Source of the DNA: JALYLC01 sp963743275 | GTDB lineage: Bacteria; Actinomycetota; Thermoleophilia; Gaiellales; JALYLC01 | Length of the DNA stretch: 64,000 nucleotides | NCBI GenBank assembly: GCA_963743275.1 | Contig: CAVUPB010000008.1 | Coordinates: 372,001-436,000, forward strand | Direction of reading: 5' to 3' | Shown: piece after piece, positions 50,024 to 59,794 of the stretch | Numbering within the stretch: position 1 is the first letter of the stretch | How the letters are laid out: the number at the start of each line of letters is the position of its first letter | Translations under genes and position numbers: made by a program | Notes under the pieces: generated by a model | What the model saw: the letters and a program-made list of their open reading frames with translations, nothing else | Databases searched by the model: none | Told to the model about the DNA's origin: nothing

Positions 50024-50773
50024 TCAGGCTGCGGAAGTGAGTACGAGAGGCGCCCCGCTGCGCAGCACCACGACCGTGTGCTCGCTGTGGGCGGTCAGCG
50101 AGCCGTCGCAGGTGCGCACGGTCCAGCCGTCCGCGTCCTGGCTGAGACAACCGCCGCCGGCGCTGATCGTCGGCTCGATCGTGATCACGAGGCCCGCGGT
50201 GAGCCGATCGCGCAGGCGCGGCTCGTCGTAGTTCGGCACGGTCGGCGGCTCGTGGATCGTACGCCCGATGCCGTGCCCCGAGAGCGGGCGCAGGACGGTG
50301 AAGCCGGCGCGGCCGACCGAGCGGCCGACCGCCCGGCCGATCGCGCTGACGGGCCGGCCGGCGCGCGCCGCGGCGATCCCCTGCGCGAGCGCCGCATCCG
50401 CCGCGCCCGCGAGCCGCTCGGCCAGCGGCGCCGCCGGCGGGACGACGACCGTGACGGCCGCGTCCGCCATGTAGCCGCCGAGCTCGGCGGTCACGTCGAG
50501 CTTGACGACGTCGCCGCGCGCGAGCCGGCGCGGCCCGGGGATGCCGTGCACGGCCTCGTCGCCCACGCTGATGCAGATCGCACCCGGGAAGCCGTAGACG
50601 AGATTCGGCGCCGAGCGGGCTCCGTGGCGCTCGAGCACCTCGGCCGCGACGGCGTCGAGCTCGGCCGTGGTCACGCCGGGCTCGACGCAACGGCGCGTCT
50701 CGGCCAGGGTGAGCGCCACCACGCGCCCGGCGCGCGTGAGGCCCTCGAGATCCGCGTGCGACTCGATCGACAC
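50024..50773 (-). CDS. map: Methionine aminopeptidase
   Basis: 249 residues of M24A fold. All five metal ligands are visible: VVKLDVTAELGGYMADAAV (two Asp), SGHGIGRTIHEPP (His), ITIEPTIS (Glu) and HSEHTVVV (Glu). The enzyme removes N-terminal methionine. GTG 50773 gives VSIESHADLEGLTRAGRVVALTL, as in type I enzymes. Second or accessory map genes are common in actinobacteria, and this one sits among metabolic genes. It diverges from the long HD-GYP gene. Confidence 0.95.
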   Translation of the reverse strand: MSIESHADLEGLTRAGRVVALTLAETRRCVEPGVTTAELDAVAAEVLERHGARSAPNLVYGFPGAICISVGDEAVHGIPGPRRLARGDVVKLDVTAELGGYMADAAVTVVVPPAAPLAERLAGAADAALAQGIAAARAGRPVSAIGRAVGRSVGRAGFTVLRPLSGHGIGRTIHEPPTVPNYDEPRLRDRLTAGLVITIEPTISAGGGCLSQDADGWTVRTCDGSLTAHSEHTVVVLRSGAPLVLTSAA

Positions 50774-50862
50774 GCGTGGAGCATACGGGTCCGCTTCACC
50801 CGATTTCGGGCTCAAGCTGCTCGGCGTCCATGTCGATGCCCAATCCGGTTTCGCCGCCGACC

Positions 50863-53800
50863 ATGGAAACGACGAGTGACGATACGACGCGATGGCAGCC
50901 GCGACCGGTGGTCGCAGCGCTGCTGCGTGCGTTCGTCCTGATCGGCCCGATCGCGTGCTCGGTCGCATTCGTGCACTACGCGAGCCGCATGATCTCGCCG
51001 CCGGGCGGCTCGCTGTTGCTGCGCGCCGCCTGGTGGATCGGCCTGAGCGCGTGTGCGACGGTCGTCCTGATCGGCATCGATCGCCTGACGCGGCGCCTCC
51101 TCCCGCTCGCCGCGCTGCTCAAGCTCGCGCTCGTGTTCCCGGACGAGGCGCCGTCGCGCTTCCGCACGGCGCTCGGCGCGGGCACGACCGACGATCTCGA
51201 GCGACGCCTCGCCGCTGCCCGCGAGGGCGCCGAGACGGACACGCCGGTCGAGGCCGCGGAGCGCCTGCTCGGGTTCGTCGCGGCTCTCAATGCGCACGAC
51301 CGCATCACGCGCGGCCACTCCGAGCGCGTGCGGGCGTATGCGCAGATGATCGCGAAGGAGATGCACCTCGGGCGCGCCGAGGTCGACCGCCTCAACTGGG
51401 CGGCCCTGCTGCACGACATCGGCAAGCTCGAGGTGCCCGCCGAGATCCTCAACAAGGCGGGGAGCCCGAGTGATGAGGAGTGGCAGGCGATCCGCAGCCA
51501 CCCCGACCTCGGCGCGCGGCTCGCAGAGCCGCTGCGGGTATGGCTCGGGGAGTGGACCGACGCCATCGCCGACCACCACGAGCGCTGGGACGGCACGGGC
51601 TACCCGAGCGGCCGGGAGGGCGACGAGATCTCGCTCGCCGGCCGCATCGTGGCCGTTGCAGATGTCTTCGACGTGATCACATCCGCCCGCTCCTACAAGG
51701 ACCAGGGCGACCCCGGGGCTGCGCGGGGTGAGATCGCGAACTGCTCGGGCTCGCAATTCGATCCGCGCGTCGTGCGGGCGTTCCTGAGCATCTCGCTCGG
51801 TCGGCTGCGGCTCGCGATGGGGCCGCTGTCGTGGCTCGCGCAGGCGCCGGTGCTCGGGCGCCTGCCGCTCACGCCGGGCATCGCGACCGTGGCGAGCTCG
51901 GCCGTGGCGGTCGTCGGATCGCTGGCCGCGGGGCTCGTCGGCGGGCAGAGCGTGCCGACGCCCTTCGCGACTGCGGCACAGGCGGCCTCCGCCTCGCCGG
52001 CAGCGGCGCAGATCGCAGCTCATCGCAGCGTGCCCCCAGCCGCGCCGCGCGGCCTCGCGGCGCGCGGCGGGGCCGCGGGCGCGTTCACGCCGCTCACGGC
52101 GATCGCGCCGGTGCCGGCGGCGCAGCTGATGCCGGCAGCGACGGCCGTCGCCGCCGCGGCCCCCGCGACGCCGCCACCGCCGGCCCCGGACGCGACCGCG
52201 CCCGCGGCGCCGCCCGTCGCTCCGCCGGCGCCGCCGGTCCCTCCGCCGGCGCCGCCGGCTCACTCCGCCCGCGCCGCCGCCTGCCGCACCTCCGCCCGCC
52301 GCGCCGCCCGTGGTCCCGCCCCTCGCTCCGCCGGCGCCACCGCCCGTCAACGTCGCGCCGAGCTTCGCCGCCGGCGGCGATCAGGCCGGGATCGAGGACT
52401 CGGGCCCGCAGAGCGTCGCGCCGTGGGCCCACGCGATCGCGCCCGGTCCCCCCGGCGAGGCGGGACAGACGGTCTCGTTCGCGGTCTCAAACGACCAGCC
52501 GGCGCTGTTCACGGCGGGCGGGCAGCCCGTGGTCGCACCCGACGGGACGCTCACCTACACACCCGCGGCCGACGCCTCCGGCATCGCGACGGTGACCGTG
52601 CGCGCCGTCGACGACGGCGGCACGGCCGGCGGCGGCTCCGACACGAGCGCCGCGCAGACGTTCCAGATCGCCATCGCACCGGTGAACGACGCGCCGGGCT
52701 TCGCCGCCGGCGCGGATCAGACGGTCTTCGAGAACAGCGGCGCCCAGAGCGTGCCCGGCTGGGCGACCGCGATCACCCGCGGCCCGGCCGACGAGGCGGG
52801 CCAGGCGGTCTCCTTCACCGTGACGAACAGCGACAACGCGCTCTTCACGCTCGGCGGACGCCCCGCGGTGGCCGCGGACGGGACGCTCACGTTCACGCCC
52901 GCGACGGGTGCGCACGGAGCCGCGACGGTGACCGTGCGCGCGGTCGACGACGGCGGCACCGCGAACGCCGGCGTCGATACGAGCGCACCCCAGACGTTCA
53001 CGCTCACGGTCGTCAACCAGGCGCCGACCGCGAACGCCGATGCCCCGAGCGTGCTCGAGAACGACGCGGGCGGCGTCACGTTCGACGTGCTCGCGAACGA
53101 CACCGACCCCGAGGCCGACGTGCTCGCGGTGAACTCCTACGACGACTCGACGATCGCGAACGGCAGCCTGACGGCGAACGGCGGCGGCAGCTTCACGTAC
53201 GTCCCGGCGGCGCACTTCGCCGGCACCGATTCGTTCTCGTACACCGCCTCGGATGGCAACGGAGGCACCTCCACGGCCACGGTGACGATCACGGTCACCG
53301 CCGTGCCGGACCCGCCGGCCACCGCCGACGACGCCTACGTCACGCCGCAGGACGTCGCACTCGTACAGGCGGCTCCCGGCGTGCTCGCGAACGACAGCGA
53401 TGCCGGAGGCGGCGCGCTCGTCGTCGACACGACGCCGGTCGCCGGGCCGGCCAGCGGGGCCCTCAGTCTGGCCGCGGACGGCTCGTTCACCTACACGCCG
53501 GCGCCCGGGTTCACCGGCAGCGACTCCTTCACCTACCGCGTCACGAGCGCCGGCAGCGGGCTCACCGCGACCGCGATCGCCACGATCACGGTGTCGGCGA
53601 CGTTCTCGACCTCGCTGCTCTATCTCACGCCGAGCGGGCCGACGAGCGAGGTCTGGAACATGAGCACGTCGTCACCTCCGCCGGCGCTGCTGTTCGTGCC
53701 CGACTATGACGGCGATCTGGCGCAGGGCCTGACGATCAAGTCGAGCGACGGCAAGGACAAGGGCGAGGCGGCGAAGTCGCAGACCTGGCGCTGGCCGCTT

Positions 53801-54118
53801 GCGAGCGCGCTCGTGCTCGACGGCCCCGTGACGCTGCACCTCTCGAGCTACCGCAACGGGAAAGGCACCGCGTACGCGTACCTCTTCGATTGCACGCCGG
53901 GCGGTGCGAGCTGTGCGCAGATCGGCTTCGGAAGCGTCTCCGACGACTCCTGGAACGGGTTCCTGGCGTGGGGGCAGCACGACATCTCGGTCGGAACGGT
54001 GAACCACACGCTGCTCGCCGGGCACGAGCTACGACTGCGGCTGTACGTCGGCCAGGGCGACCAGTGGGTCGCCATGACGGCAGGCCTGCCGAGTAGCCTC
54101 ACGCTCACCGTTCCGTAG
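50863..54118 (+). CDS. HD-GYP protein fused to a proline-rich linker and cadherin-like repeats (one frameshift)
   Basis: About 1084 residues if a +1 shift near 52260 is bridged. Two N-terminal helices (about 15-40, 50-72) precede an HD-GYP domain with HDIGK (184-188), HHERWDGTGYPSG (238-250). A third helix (TPGIATVASSAVAVVGSLAAGLVGG, about 337-361) leads to a Pro/Ala linker, then two repeats of F-A-A-G-x-D-Q type with DDGGT and VNDAP, two tandem-95-like repeats (VLANDTDPEAD, VLANDSDAGG), and a beta-rich C-terminal domain. This couples a cytoplasmic c-di-GMP-type phosphodiesterase to extracellular adhesin-like domains. ATG 50863 is one of several possible starts. Confidence 0.8.
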
Positions 54119-54148
54119 CGGCAGCCGGCGACATACGCTGGGGCCGCG

Positions 54149-55555
54149 ATGAGGACGGGCCGCTTCGATCACCTCTTCGCCGACGCGGTGCCGCGGCCGT
54201 ACTGGCTGGACGCGCACGTGGCGCCCGCGCCGTGCGCGCCCGTGGCCGGCGATCTGGAATGCGACCTCGCCATCGTGGGCGGCGGCTTCACGGGCCTCTG
54301 GGCGGCGCTGATCGCCAAGGAGCGCGAGCCCGGCCGCGACGTCCTCCTCGTCGAGGCCGAGCACGTGGCCTTCGGCGCGACCGGCCGCAACGGCGGCTTC
54401 GCGGAGCACTCGCTCACGCACGGGCTGGCCAACGGGCTGAGCCGCTTCTGCGAGGACGAGCTGCACGAGCTCGAGCGCGTCGGGGCCGCGAGCTTCGCGG
54501 AGCTCCACGCGTCGCTCGCCCGCCACGGGATCGACGCCCGCTACGAGGCCAACGGGGTGCTCTGGATCGCGACCGAGCGCTACCAGGCCGCGGAGATCGA
54601 CGACGAGGCCGATCTGATCCGGCGCTTCGGCGGCGACGCGGTCGCGCTCGATGCCGCCGCGCTCCGGCGCGAGGTCGACGTGCCGGGCGCGCTCGGCGGC
54701 GTCTGGCACCGCGACGCAGGCGGCGTGCTCGATCCGGTCGCGCTCGCCCATGGGCTGCGCCGCGCGGTGCTGGGCCTGGGCGTGCGCATCTGCGAGCGCT
54801 CGCCGGTCGCGCGCCTCGCCGCGGAGGGCGGGCGCATCGCGCTCGCATGCCCCGGCGGACGCGTGCGCGCCCGGCGGGTCGTGCTCGCCACGAGCGCGTA
54901 TCCGCCGCTCCTGCGCTCGGTGAGGCGGCGCATCTTGCCGGTCTACGACTACGTGCTCATGACCGAGCCGCTCTCGGCCGCCCAGCGCGCGGCGATCGGC
55001 TGGGGTCGCCGCCAGGGCCTGACCGACGGCGGCAACCAGTTCCACTACTTCCGCCTGACCGCGGACGACCGCATCCTCTACGGCGGCTACGACGCCATCT
55101 ACCACTGGCGCAACGGCGTCGGCGCGCATCTCGACGAGCGCCACGAGACGTTCGGCATGCTCGCCGAGCACCTGCTCGAGACGTTCCCGCAGCTCGAGGG
55201 GATCCGCTTCACGCACCGCTGGGGCGGGGCGATCGACACGTGCAGCCGCTTCTGTGCGTTCTTCGGCAGCGCGCTCGGCGGGCGCGCCGCGTACGCCGTG
55301 GGGTACACCGGGCTCGGCGTCGGCGCCTCGCGCTTCGGCGCCGAGGTCGCACTCGACCTGGTCGACGGCCGCGACTCGCCGCTCGTGCGCCTGCCGCTCG
55401 TGCGCAGCCGGCCGCTCCCGTTCCCGCCCGAGCCGCTGCGCTCGGCCGCCGTCGCGCTGACCCGTCGCGAGCTCGCGCGCGCCGACCGCAACGAGGGCCG
55501 CCGCAGCCTCTACCTGCGCGCGCTCGACCGCCTCGGGCTCGGCTTCGACTCGTGA
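54149..55555 (+). CDS. DAO-family FAD-dependent oxidoreductase (second copy)
   Basis: 468 residues. CDLAIVGGGFTGLWAALIAKEREP is the FAD motif, FGATGRNGGFAEHSLTHGLANG the second block, YVLMTEPLSAAQRAAIGWGRRQGLTDGGNQFHYF and AYAVGYTGLGVGASRFGAE the C-terminal part. It is a paralogue of the gene at 47.4 kb and resembles amine or betaine-derived oxidases (sarcosine/dimethylglycine-type). It is followed at 43 bp by the MttB-family gene, suggesting demethylation of a quaternary amine product. Confidence 0.9.
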   Translation: MRTGRFDHLFADAVPRPYWLDAHVAPAPCAPVAGDLECDLAIVGGGFTGLWAALIAKEREPGRDVLLVEAEHVAFGATGRNGGFAEHSLTHGLANGLSRFCEDELHELERVGAASFAELHASLARHGIDARYEANGVLWIATERYQAAEIDDEADLIRRFGGDAVALDAAALRREVDVPGALGGVWHRDAGGVLDPVALAHGLRRAVLGLGVRICERSPVARLAAEGGRIALACPGGRVRARRVVLATSAYPPLLRSVRRRILPVYDYVLMTEPLSAAQRAAIGWGRRQGLTDGGNQFHYFRLTADDRILYGGYDAIYHWRNGVGAHLDERHETFGMLAEHLLETFPQLEGIRFTHRWGGAIDTCSRFCAFFGSALGGRAAYAVGYTGLGVGASRFGAEVALDLVDGRDSPLVRLPLVRSRPLPFPPEPLRSAAVALTRRELARADRNEGRRSLYLRALDRLGLGFDS

Positions 55556-55567
55556 TGCCCGGCGCCG

Positions 55568-55585
55568 CCTGACTGCCCAGTCAGG
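55568..55585. terminator. Small hairpin between oxidoreductase and methyltransferase genes
   Basis: Perfect 7-bp arms CCTGACT and AGTCAGG with a 4-nt loop, between the two genes. It could be a terminator or operator; no T tract follows. Confidence 0.35.
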
Positions 55586-55598
55586 GACAATCCGCCGC

Positions 55599-57032
55599 GT
55601 GTTCGAAGCCCCGCTCACGATCCTGTCCGAGGACGCGCTCGACGCGATCCACGCCCAGGCGATGACGATCCTCGAGGAGATCGGGACGGAGGTCGTGCAC
55701 GAGCCCGCGCGCGAGCTGCTCGCCCGGCTCGGGCAGAAGGTCGACGGCACGCGCGTCCGCTTCGACCGCGAGTTCGTGATGGCGCAGGTGCAGCTCGCCC
55801 CGGCGCACGTCACGGTGCGGGGCCGCAACCCGGAGCGCGCCGTCACGTTCGGCGGCGGCACGCTCTGCATGCTCCCGCCCGGCGGCTCCCCGTTCGTCGC
55901 CGACCGCGAGCGCGGGCGGCGCGACGGGCTCTACGGCGATCACGTCGAGGTCGTGAAGATGACCCAGGCGACGCCGCTCCTGCGCGCCGGGCAGAGCGGA
56001 GCCTGCGAGGCCGGCGACGTGCCCGAGACGAGCCGGCACCTCGACCTCGACTACTCGTGGATCCGCTACTCCGACAAGCCGTACGTCGCCTACGGCACGT
56101 CCGGCCCGCGGGCACGCGACGGCGTCGAGCTGGCCGCGATCGCGCACGGCGGGCGCGCGGCGATCGAGGCCGAGCCGGCGATCATCGGCGTCGTCAATCC
56201 CAACAGCCCGCTCGTCTGGGACTTCCTCATGGTCGACGCCATGTGGGCCTGGGCCGAGGCCAACCAGCCGATCGCGATGACGCCGTTCCTGCTGGCCGGC
56301 GCGACCGCGCCCGTCTCGGCCGCGGCCGGGCTCACGCTGCAGGTCGCCGAGGCGCTCTCCGGCGTCGCGATCGCGCAGGCGATCCGGCCGGGCGTCGGCT
56401 GCTTCTTCGGCTCCTTCTTCTCGGGCGTCGACATGCGCAGCGGAGGGCCGTCGCTGGGGATGCCGGAGTCGGTGCTCGGGTCGCTCGCGGGCGGTCAGCT
56501 CGCGCGCCGCTACGGCCTGCCGTTCCGCGGCGGCGGAGGGCTGACGTCGGCCAATGCGCTCGACGCGCAGGCGGCGACCGAGTCGGCGATGTCGCTGTGG
56601 GGGACGTACCTCTCGGGCTGCGATCTCGTGCTGCACGCGGCGGGCTGGCTCGAGGGCGGGCTGACGTGCTCGTTCGAGAAGCTCGCGCTCGACCTCGAGG
56701 TGCTGCGCATGTTCGAGAGCCTGCGCGCCGGGCTCGACGTCGGCAGCGAGGAGCTCGCGCTCGAGACGATCCGCGAGGAGGGGCCGGGCGGCATCTTCCT
56801 CGCGGCCCCGCACACGCTCGAGCACTTCCGCGAATGGGTCTTCATGAGCCCGCTCTTCCGCTCGCAGGCCCATCCCACGTGGCTCAAGCAGGGCGCGGCC
56901 GAGACGCCCGAGGTCGCGACGGGCGAGTGGAAGAAGCTGCTCGCGAGCTGGGAGGATCCGGGCCTCGACGACGGCATCGACGCCGAGCTCGGCGAGTACA
57001 TCGCCCGGCGCAAGCGGGAGCTCGACGAATGA
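55599..57032 (+). CDS. MttB-family (COG5598) corrinoid methyltransferase, non-pyrrolysine type
   Basis: 477 residues. LTILSEDALDAIHAQAMTILEEIG, VRGRNPERAVTFGGG, SWIRYSDKPYVAYGTSGPR, PNSPLVWDFLMVDAMWAWAEANQP and CSFEKLALDLEVLRMFESL match the trimethylamine methyltransferase superfamily. There is no in-frame amber codon, so it belongs with the non-pyrrolysine members that demethylate glycine betaine or other quaternary amines. These need a corrinoid protein; none is in the window, but cobalamin genes are. GTG 55599 is the start. It overlaps the next gene by four bases. Confidence 0.9.
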   Translation: MFEAPLTILSEDALDAIHAQAMTILEEIGTEVVHEPARELLARLGQKVDGTRVRFDREFVMAQVQLAPAHVTVRGRNPERAVTFGGGTLCMLPPGGSPFVADRERGRRDGLYGDHVEVVKMTQATPLLRAGQSGACEAGDVPETSRHLDLDYSWIRYSDKPYVAYGTSGPRARDGVELAAIAHGGRAAIEAEPAIIGVVNPNSPLVWDFLMVDAMWAWAEANQPIAMTPFLLAGATAPVSAAAGLTLQVAEALSGVAIAQAIRPGVGCFFGSFFSGVDMRSGGPSLGMPESVLGSLAGGQLARRYGLPFRGGGGLTSANALDAQAATESAMSLWGTYLSGCDLVLHAAGWLEGGLTCSFEKLALDLEVLRMFESLRAGLDVGSEELALETIREEGPGGIFLAAPHTLEHFREWVFMSPLFRSQAHPTWLKQGAAETPEVATGEWKKLLASWEDPGLDDGIDAELGEYIARRKRELDE

Positions 57033-59116
57033 GCCGCCGCGACCCGCGCCACGACGTCCTCTTCGAGCCGGTGCAGATCGGCCCGAAGACGCTGCGCAAC
57101 CGCTTCTACCAGGTGCCGCACTGCACCGGCTTCGGCGTCGAGAAGCCCTGGACGCAGGCGCGCCACCGCGCGCTCAAGGCCGAGGGCGGCTGGGCGTCGG
57201 TCTGCACCGAGTACTGCGCGATCAACCCCGAGAGCGACGAGTACCCGTTCGTCTCCGCCCGCCTCTGGGACGACGGCGACGTGCGCGCGCTGCGGCTGAT
57301 GACCGAGGGCGCGCACGAGCACGGCGCGCTCGCGGCGGTCGAGCTCTGGCACGGCGGAATCCACGTCGAGGCGCGCGAGTCGCGCACGGTGCCGCTCGCG
57401 CCGAGCCAGATCGCGAGCGAGTTCGAGCCGCTCGTCGTGCCCAAGGCGATGGAGCTCCGCGACATCCGGCGCACGCAGGACGACTGGGTCGCCGCGGCGC
57501 TGCGCGCGCGCGAGGCCGGGTTCGACATCGTCTACGTGTACGGCTCGCACACCTACCTGCCGACGCAGTTCCTCTCGCCGCGCTACAACCACCGCACGGA
57601 CGCGTACGGCGGCTCGTTCGAGAACCGCGCGCGCTTCTGGCTCGAGACGCTCGAGCAGGTGCGCGCCGCGGTCGGCGACGACTGCGCGATCGCGATCCGG
57701 ATCGCCGCCGACACGCTCGAGGGCGCCGGCATCGAGCCCGAGGAGGGCCTCGCGTTCATCCGCGCGGCCGAGCCGCTCGTCGACCTCTTCGACTGCGTCG
57801 TCGGCGGCCTCGCCGGCGCGGCGCGGCTCGATGCGGGCGCGTCGCGCTTCTTCGGCACGGGGTACCAGCTGGAGTGGACGGCGCGCTTCCGCGAGGCGAC
57901 CGCGAAGCCGATCGTCGGCACGGGGCTGATGGTCGATCCCGACGTCATGGCCGACGTCATCGAGAGCGGCGTGTGGGACCTGATCGGCGCCGCGCGGCCG
58001 TCGATCGCCGACCCGTTCCTGCCGCTCAAGATCGAGCAGGGGCGCTACGACGAGATCCGCGCCTGCATCGGCTGCAACGCCTGCTACGCGCTCGCCAACC
58101 GCGGGCGGCACCTCGGCTGCACGCAGAACGCGACCGCCGGCGAGGAGCACCGCCGCGGCTGGCACCCCGAGCGCTTCGAGCCCGCTGCGGGCGCCGAGCG
58201 CGACGTGCTCGTGATCGGCGCGGGGCCGTCGGGCCTCGAATGCGCGACGGTGCTCGCCAAGCGCGGCTTCGCGCGCGTGCGGCTGGTCGACGCCGCGGAC
58301 GAGATCGGCGGCTGCATGCGCTGGATCCCGCACCTGCCCGGGCTCGAGGCCTGGAGCCGCTTCGTCGAGTGGCGCCGCCGCGAGATCGGGCGGCTCGCGA
58401 ACCTCGAGCTCGTCACGGGCACCCGCCTGCATGCCGCCGACGTGCGGGCGAGCGGCGCCGACCTCGTCGTCGTGGCGACCGGCGCGCACTGGTCGCTCGA
58501 CGGCTTCAACGGGGTCGGCAAGGGGCCGATCCCCGGTGCCGACGCCACCCGCGAGCACATCTTCACGCCCGAGCAGATCATGCTCGGCGGCAAGCCCGTG
58601 AGCGGATCGCGCGTGGTCGTCGTCGACATCGAGGCCTACCACCTCGGCGCCAGCCTGGCCCTGCGCCTGGCCGGACAGGGCCACGAGGTCACGATCGCGA
58701 CGCCCTCCGAGACCGTCGCCGCATGGTGCAACTGGACGCTCGAGGGCCCCCGGCTGCGCGAGCAGCTGCACGCCGCCGGCGTCGTGATGCTGAGCGAGGT
58801 CATGGCCGAGGAGATCGCGCCCGGCGCCGTGCGCCTTCGGCACGCCTACGGGGGCGCGCCGTTCGAGGTCAAGACGGATGCGGTCGTGCTCGTGACGCAG
58901 CGACTCTCCAACGAGGCGCTCTACCTCGAGCTGGCCGGCGACAGCGAGGCGCTCGCGGCGAGCGGGATCGAGGCCGTGTACCGCACCGGCGACTGCGTCG
59001 CGCCGCGCTGGCTCGTCGACACCGTCTTCGACGGCCACCGGCTGGCGCGCGAGATCGACAGCCCCGATCCGGCCGTCCATCTGCCGACGCTGCGCGAGCG
59101 CATCGTCCCCGCTTGA
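57029..59116 (+). CDS. Trimethylamine/dimethylamine dehydrogenase-like flavoprotein
   Basis: 695 residues, full length for this family. The TIM-barrel half has FYQVPHCTGFG (Cys equivalent to the FMN-linking Cys30 of TMADH), TEYCAINPES, YVYGSHTYLPTQFLSPRYNHRTDAYGGSFENR and RPSIADPFLP. The 4Fe-4S cluster is CIGCNACYALANRGRHLGCTQNAT. The second half has an ADP-binding motif VIGAGPSGLECATVL. Tyr in TEYC is kept, but the segments holding the two aromatic-bowl tryptophans of TMADH appear replaced (LFDCVV; YALANRG), so the substrate may differ. The previous gene overlaps by four bases. Confidence 0.92.
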   Translation: MSRRDPRHDVLFEPVQIGPKTLRNRFYQVPHCTGFGVEKPWTQARHRALKAEGGWASVCTEYCAINPESDEYPFVSARLWDDGDVRALRLMTEGAHEHGALAAVELWHGGIHVEARESRTVPLAPSQIASEFEPLVVPKAMELRDIRRTQDDWVAAALRAREAGFDIVYVYGSHTYLPTQFLSPRYNHRTDAYGGSFENRARFWLETLEQVRAAVGDDCAIAIRIAADTLEGAGIEPEEGLAFIRAAEPLVDLFDCVVGGLAGAARLDAGASRFFGTGYQLEWTARFREATAKPIVGTGLMVDPDVMADVIESGVWDLIGAARPSIADPFLPLKIEQGRYDEIRACIGCNACYALANRGRHLGCTQNATAGEEHRRGWHPERFEPAAGAERDVLVIGAGPSGLECATVLAKRGFARVRLVDAADEIGGCMRWIPHLPGLEAWSRFVEWRRREIGRLANLELVTGTRLHAADVRASGADLVVVATGAHWSLDGFNGVGKGPIPGADATREHIFTPEQIMLGGKPVSGSRVVVVDIEAYHLGASLALRLAGQGHEVTIATPSETVAAWCNWTLEGPRLREQLHAAGVVMLSEVMAEEIAPGAVRLRHAYGGAPFEVKTDAVVLVTQRLSNEALYLELAGDSEALAASGIEAVYRTGDCVAPRWLVDTVFDGHRLAREIDSPDPAVHLPTLRERIVPA

Positions 59117-59127
59117 CTATGATCGCG

Positions 59128-59245
59128 CTGCCCGGCCGACCGGCCGGGCGGTACGGCAAGCAGCGAAGCCGGTGCGAACCCGGCGCTGTCCCGCAACTGC
59201 GATGCCCTGCGAAGGGGATGAGCCAGGTCGCCTGCACCGCACCGC
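59128..59245 (+). ncRNA. Cobalamin riboswitch
   Basis: The conserved core is clear: GAAGCCGGTGCGAACCCGGC, GCTGTCCCGCAACTGCGA and AGCCAGGTCGCCTGC (the B12 box). It begins about 12 nt after the preceding stop. CCTGC at the end of the B12 box can pair with GCAGG just before the AGGAAGGG ribosome site of cobU, consistent with translational control. It regulates cobU-cobT-cobS. Confidence 0.93.
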
Positions 59246-59275
59246 CGATTCGAGTCCTCGCAGGAAGGGCTGATC

Positions 59276-59794
59276 GTGAACGGGCTGACCTTCATCACCG
59301 GCGGTGCGCGCAGCGGTAAGTCGCGCCTCGCGCTGCACCTGGCCGAGGCGTCCGCGTCGCCCGTCGCCGTGATCGCGACCGCGGAGGCGCGCGACGACGA
59401 GATGCGCGAGCGCATCGCGGCGCACCGGTGCGAGCGCCCGGCCTCCTGGCGGACGATCGAGGAGCCGCTCGACCTCGCCGGGGCGCTGCGCGGACTCGCG
59501 GCCGCGGAGTTCGCGATCGTCGACTGCCTCTCGCTGTGGGTCTCGAACCTGCTCGAGCGCTCCGCCCCCGCGGCGATCGAGGAGCTCGCGGGCGAGGCCG
59601 CTGCGCTCGCGGCGGGCCATGCGGGGGGATGTGTCGCGGTGTCGAATGAGGTGGGCATGGGAATCGTTCCGTCGAACGCACTCGCGCGCTCGTACCGCGA
59701 CGTGCTCGGCCGCGTCAATGCGATCTGGGCCGATGCGGCCGGCGAGGCGCTGTTCGCCGTCTCGGGGCGCGTGCTGCGCCTGGAGCGGGCATGA
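59276..59794 (+). CDS. cobU: Adenosylcobinamide kinase/guanylyltransferase
   Basis: 172 residues. TFITGGARSGKSRLALHLAE is the P-loop (GGxRSGKS), ATAEARDDEMRERIAAHRCERP and DCLSLWVSNLL are CobU signatures, and VSNEVGMGIVPSNALARSYRD is the C-terminal block. It activates adenosylcobinamide for nucleotide-loop assembly. GTG 59276 follows an AGGAAGGG site directly after the riboswitch. Its stop overlaps the cobT start by four bases. Confidence 0.96.
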   Translation: MNGLTFITGGARSGKSRLALHLAEASASPVAVIATAEARDDEMRERIAAHRCERPASWRTIEEPLDLAGALRGLAAAEFAIVDCLSLWVSNLLERSAPAAIEELAGEAAALAAGHAGGCVAVSNEVGMGIVPSNALARSYRDVLGRVNAIWADAAGEALFAVSGRVLRLERA

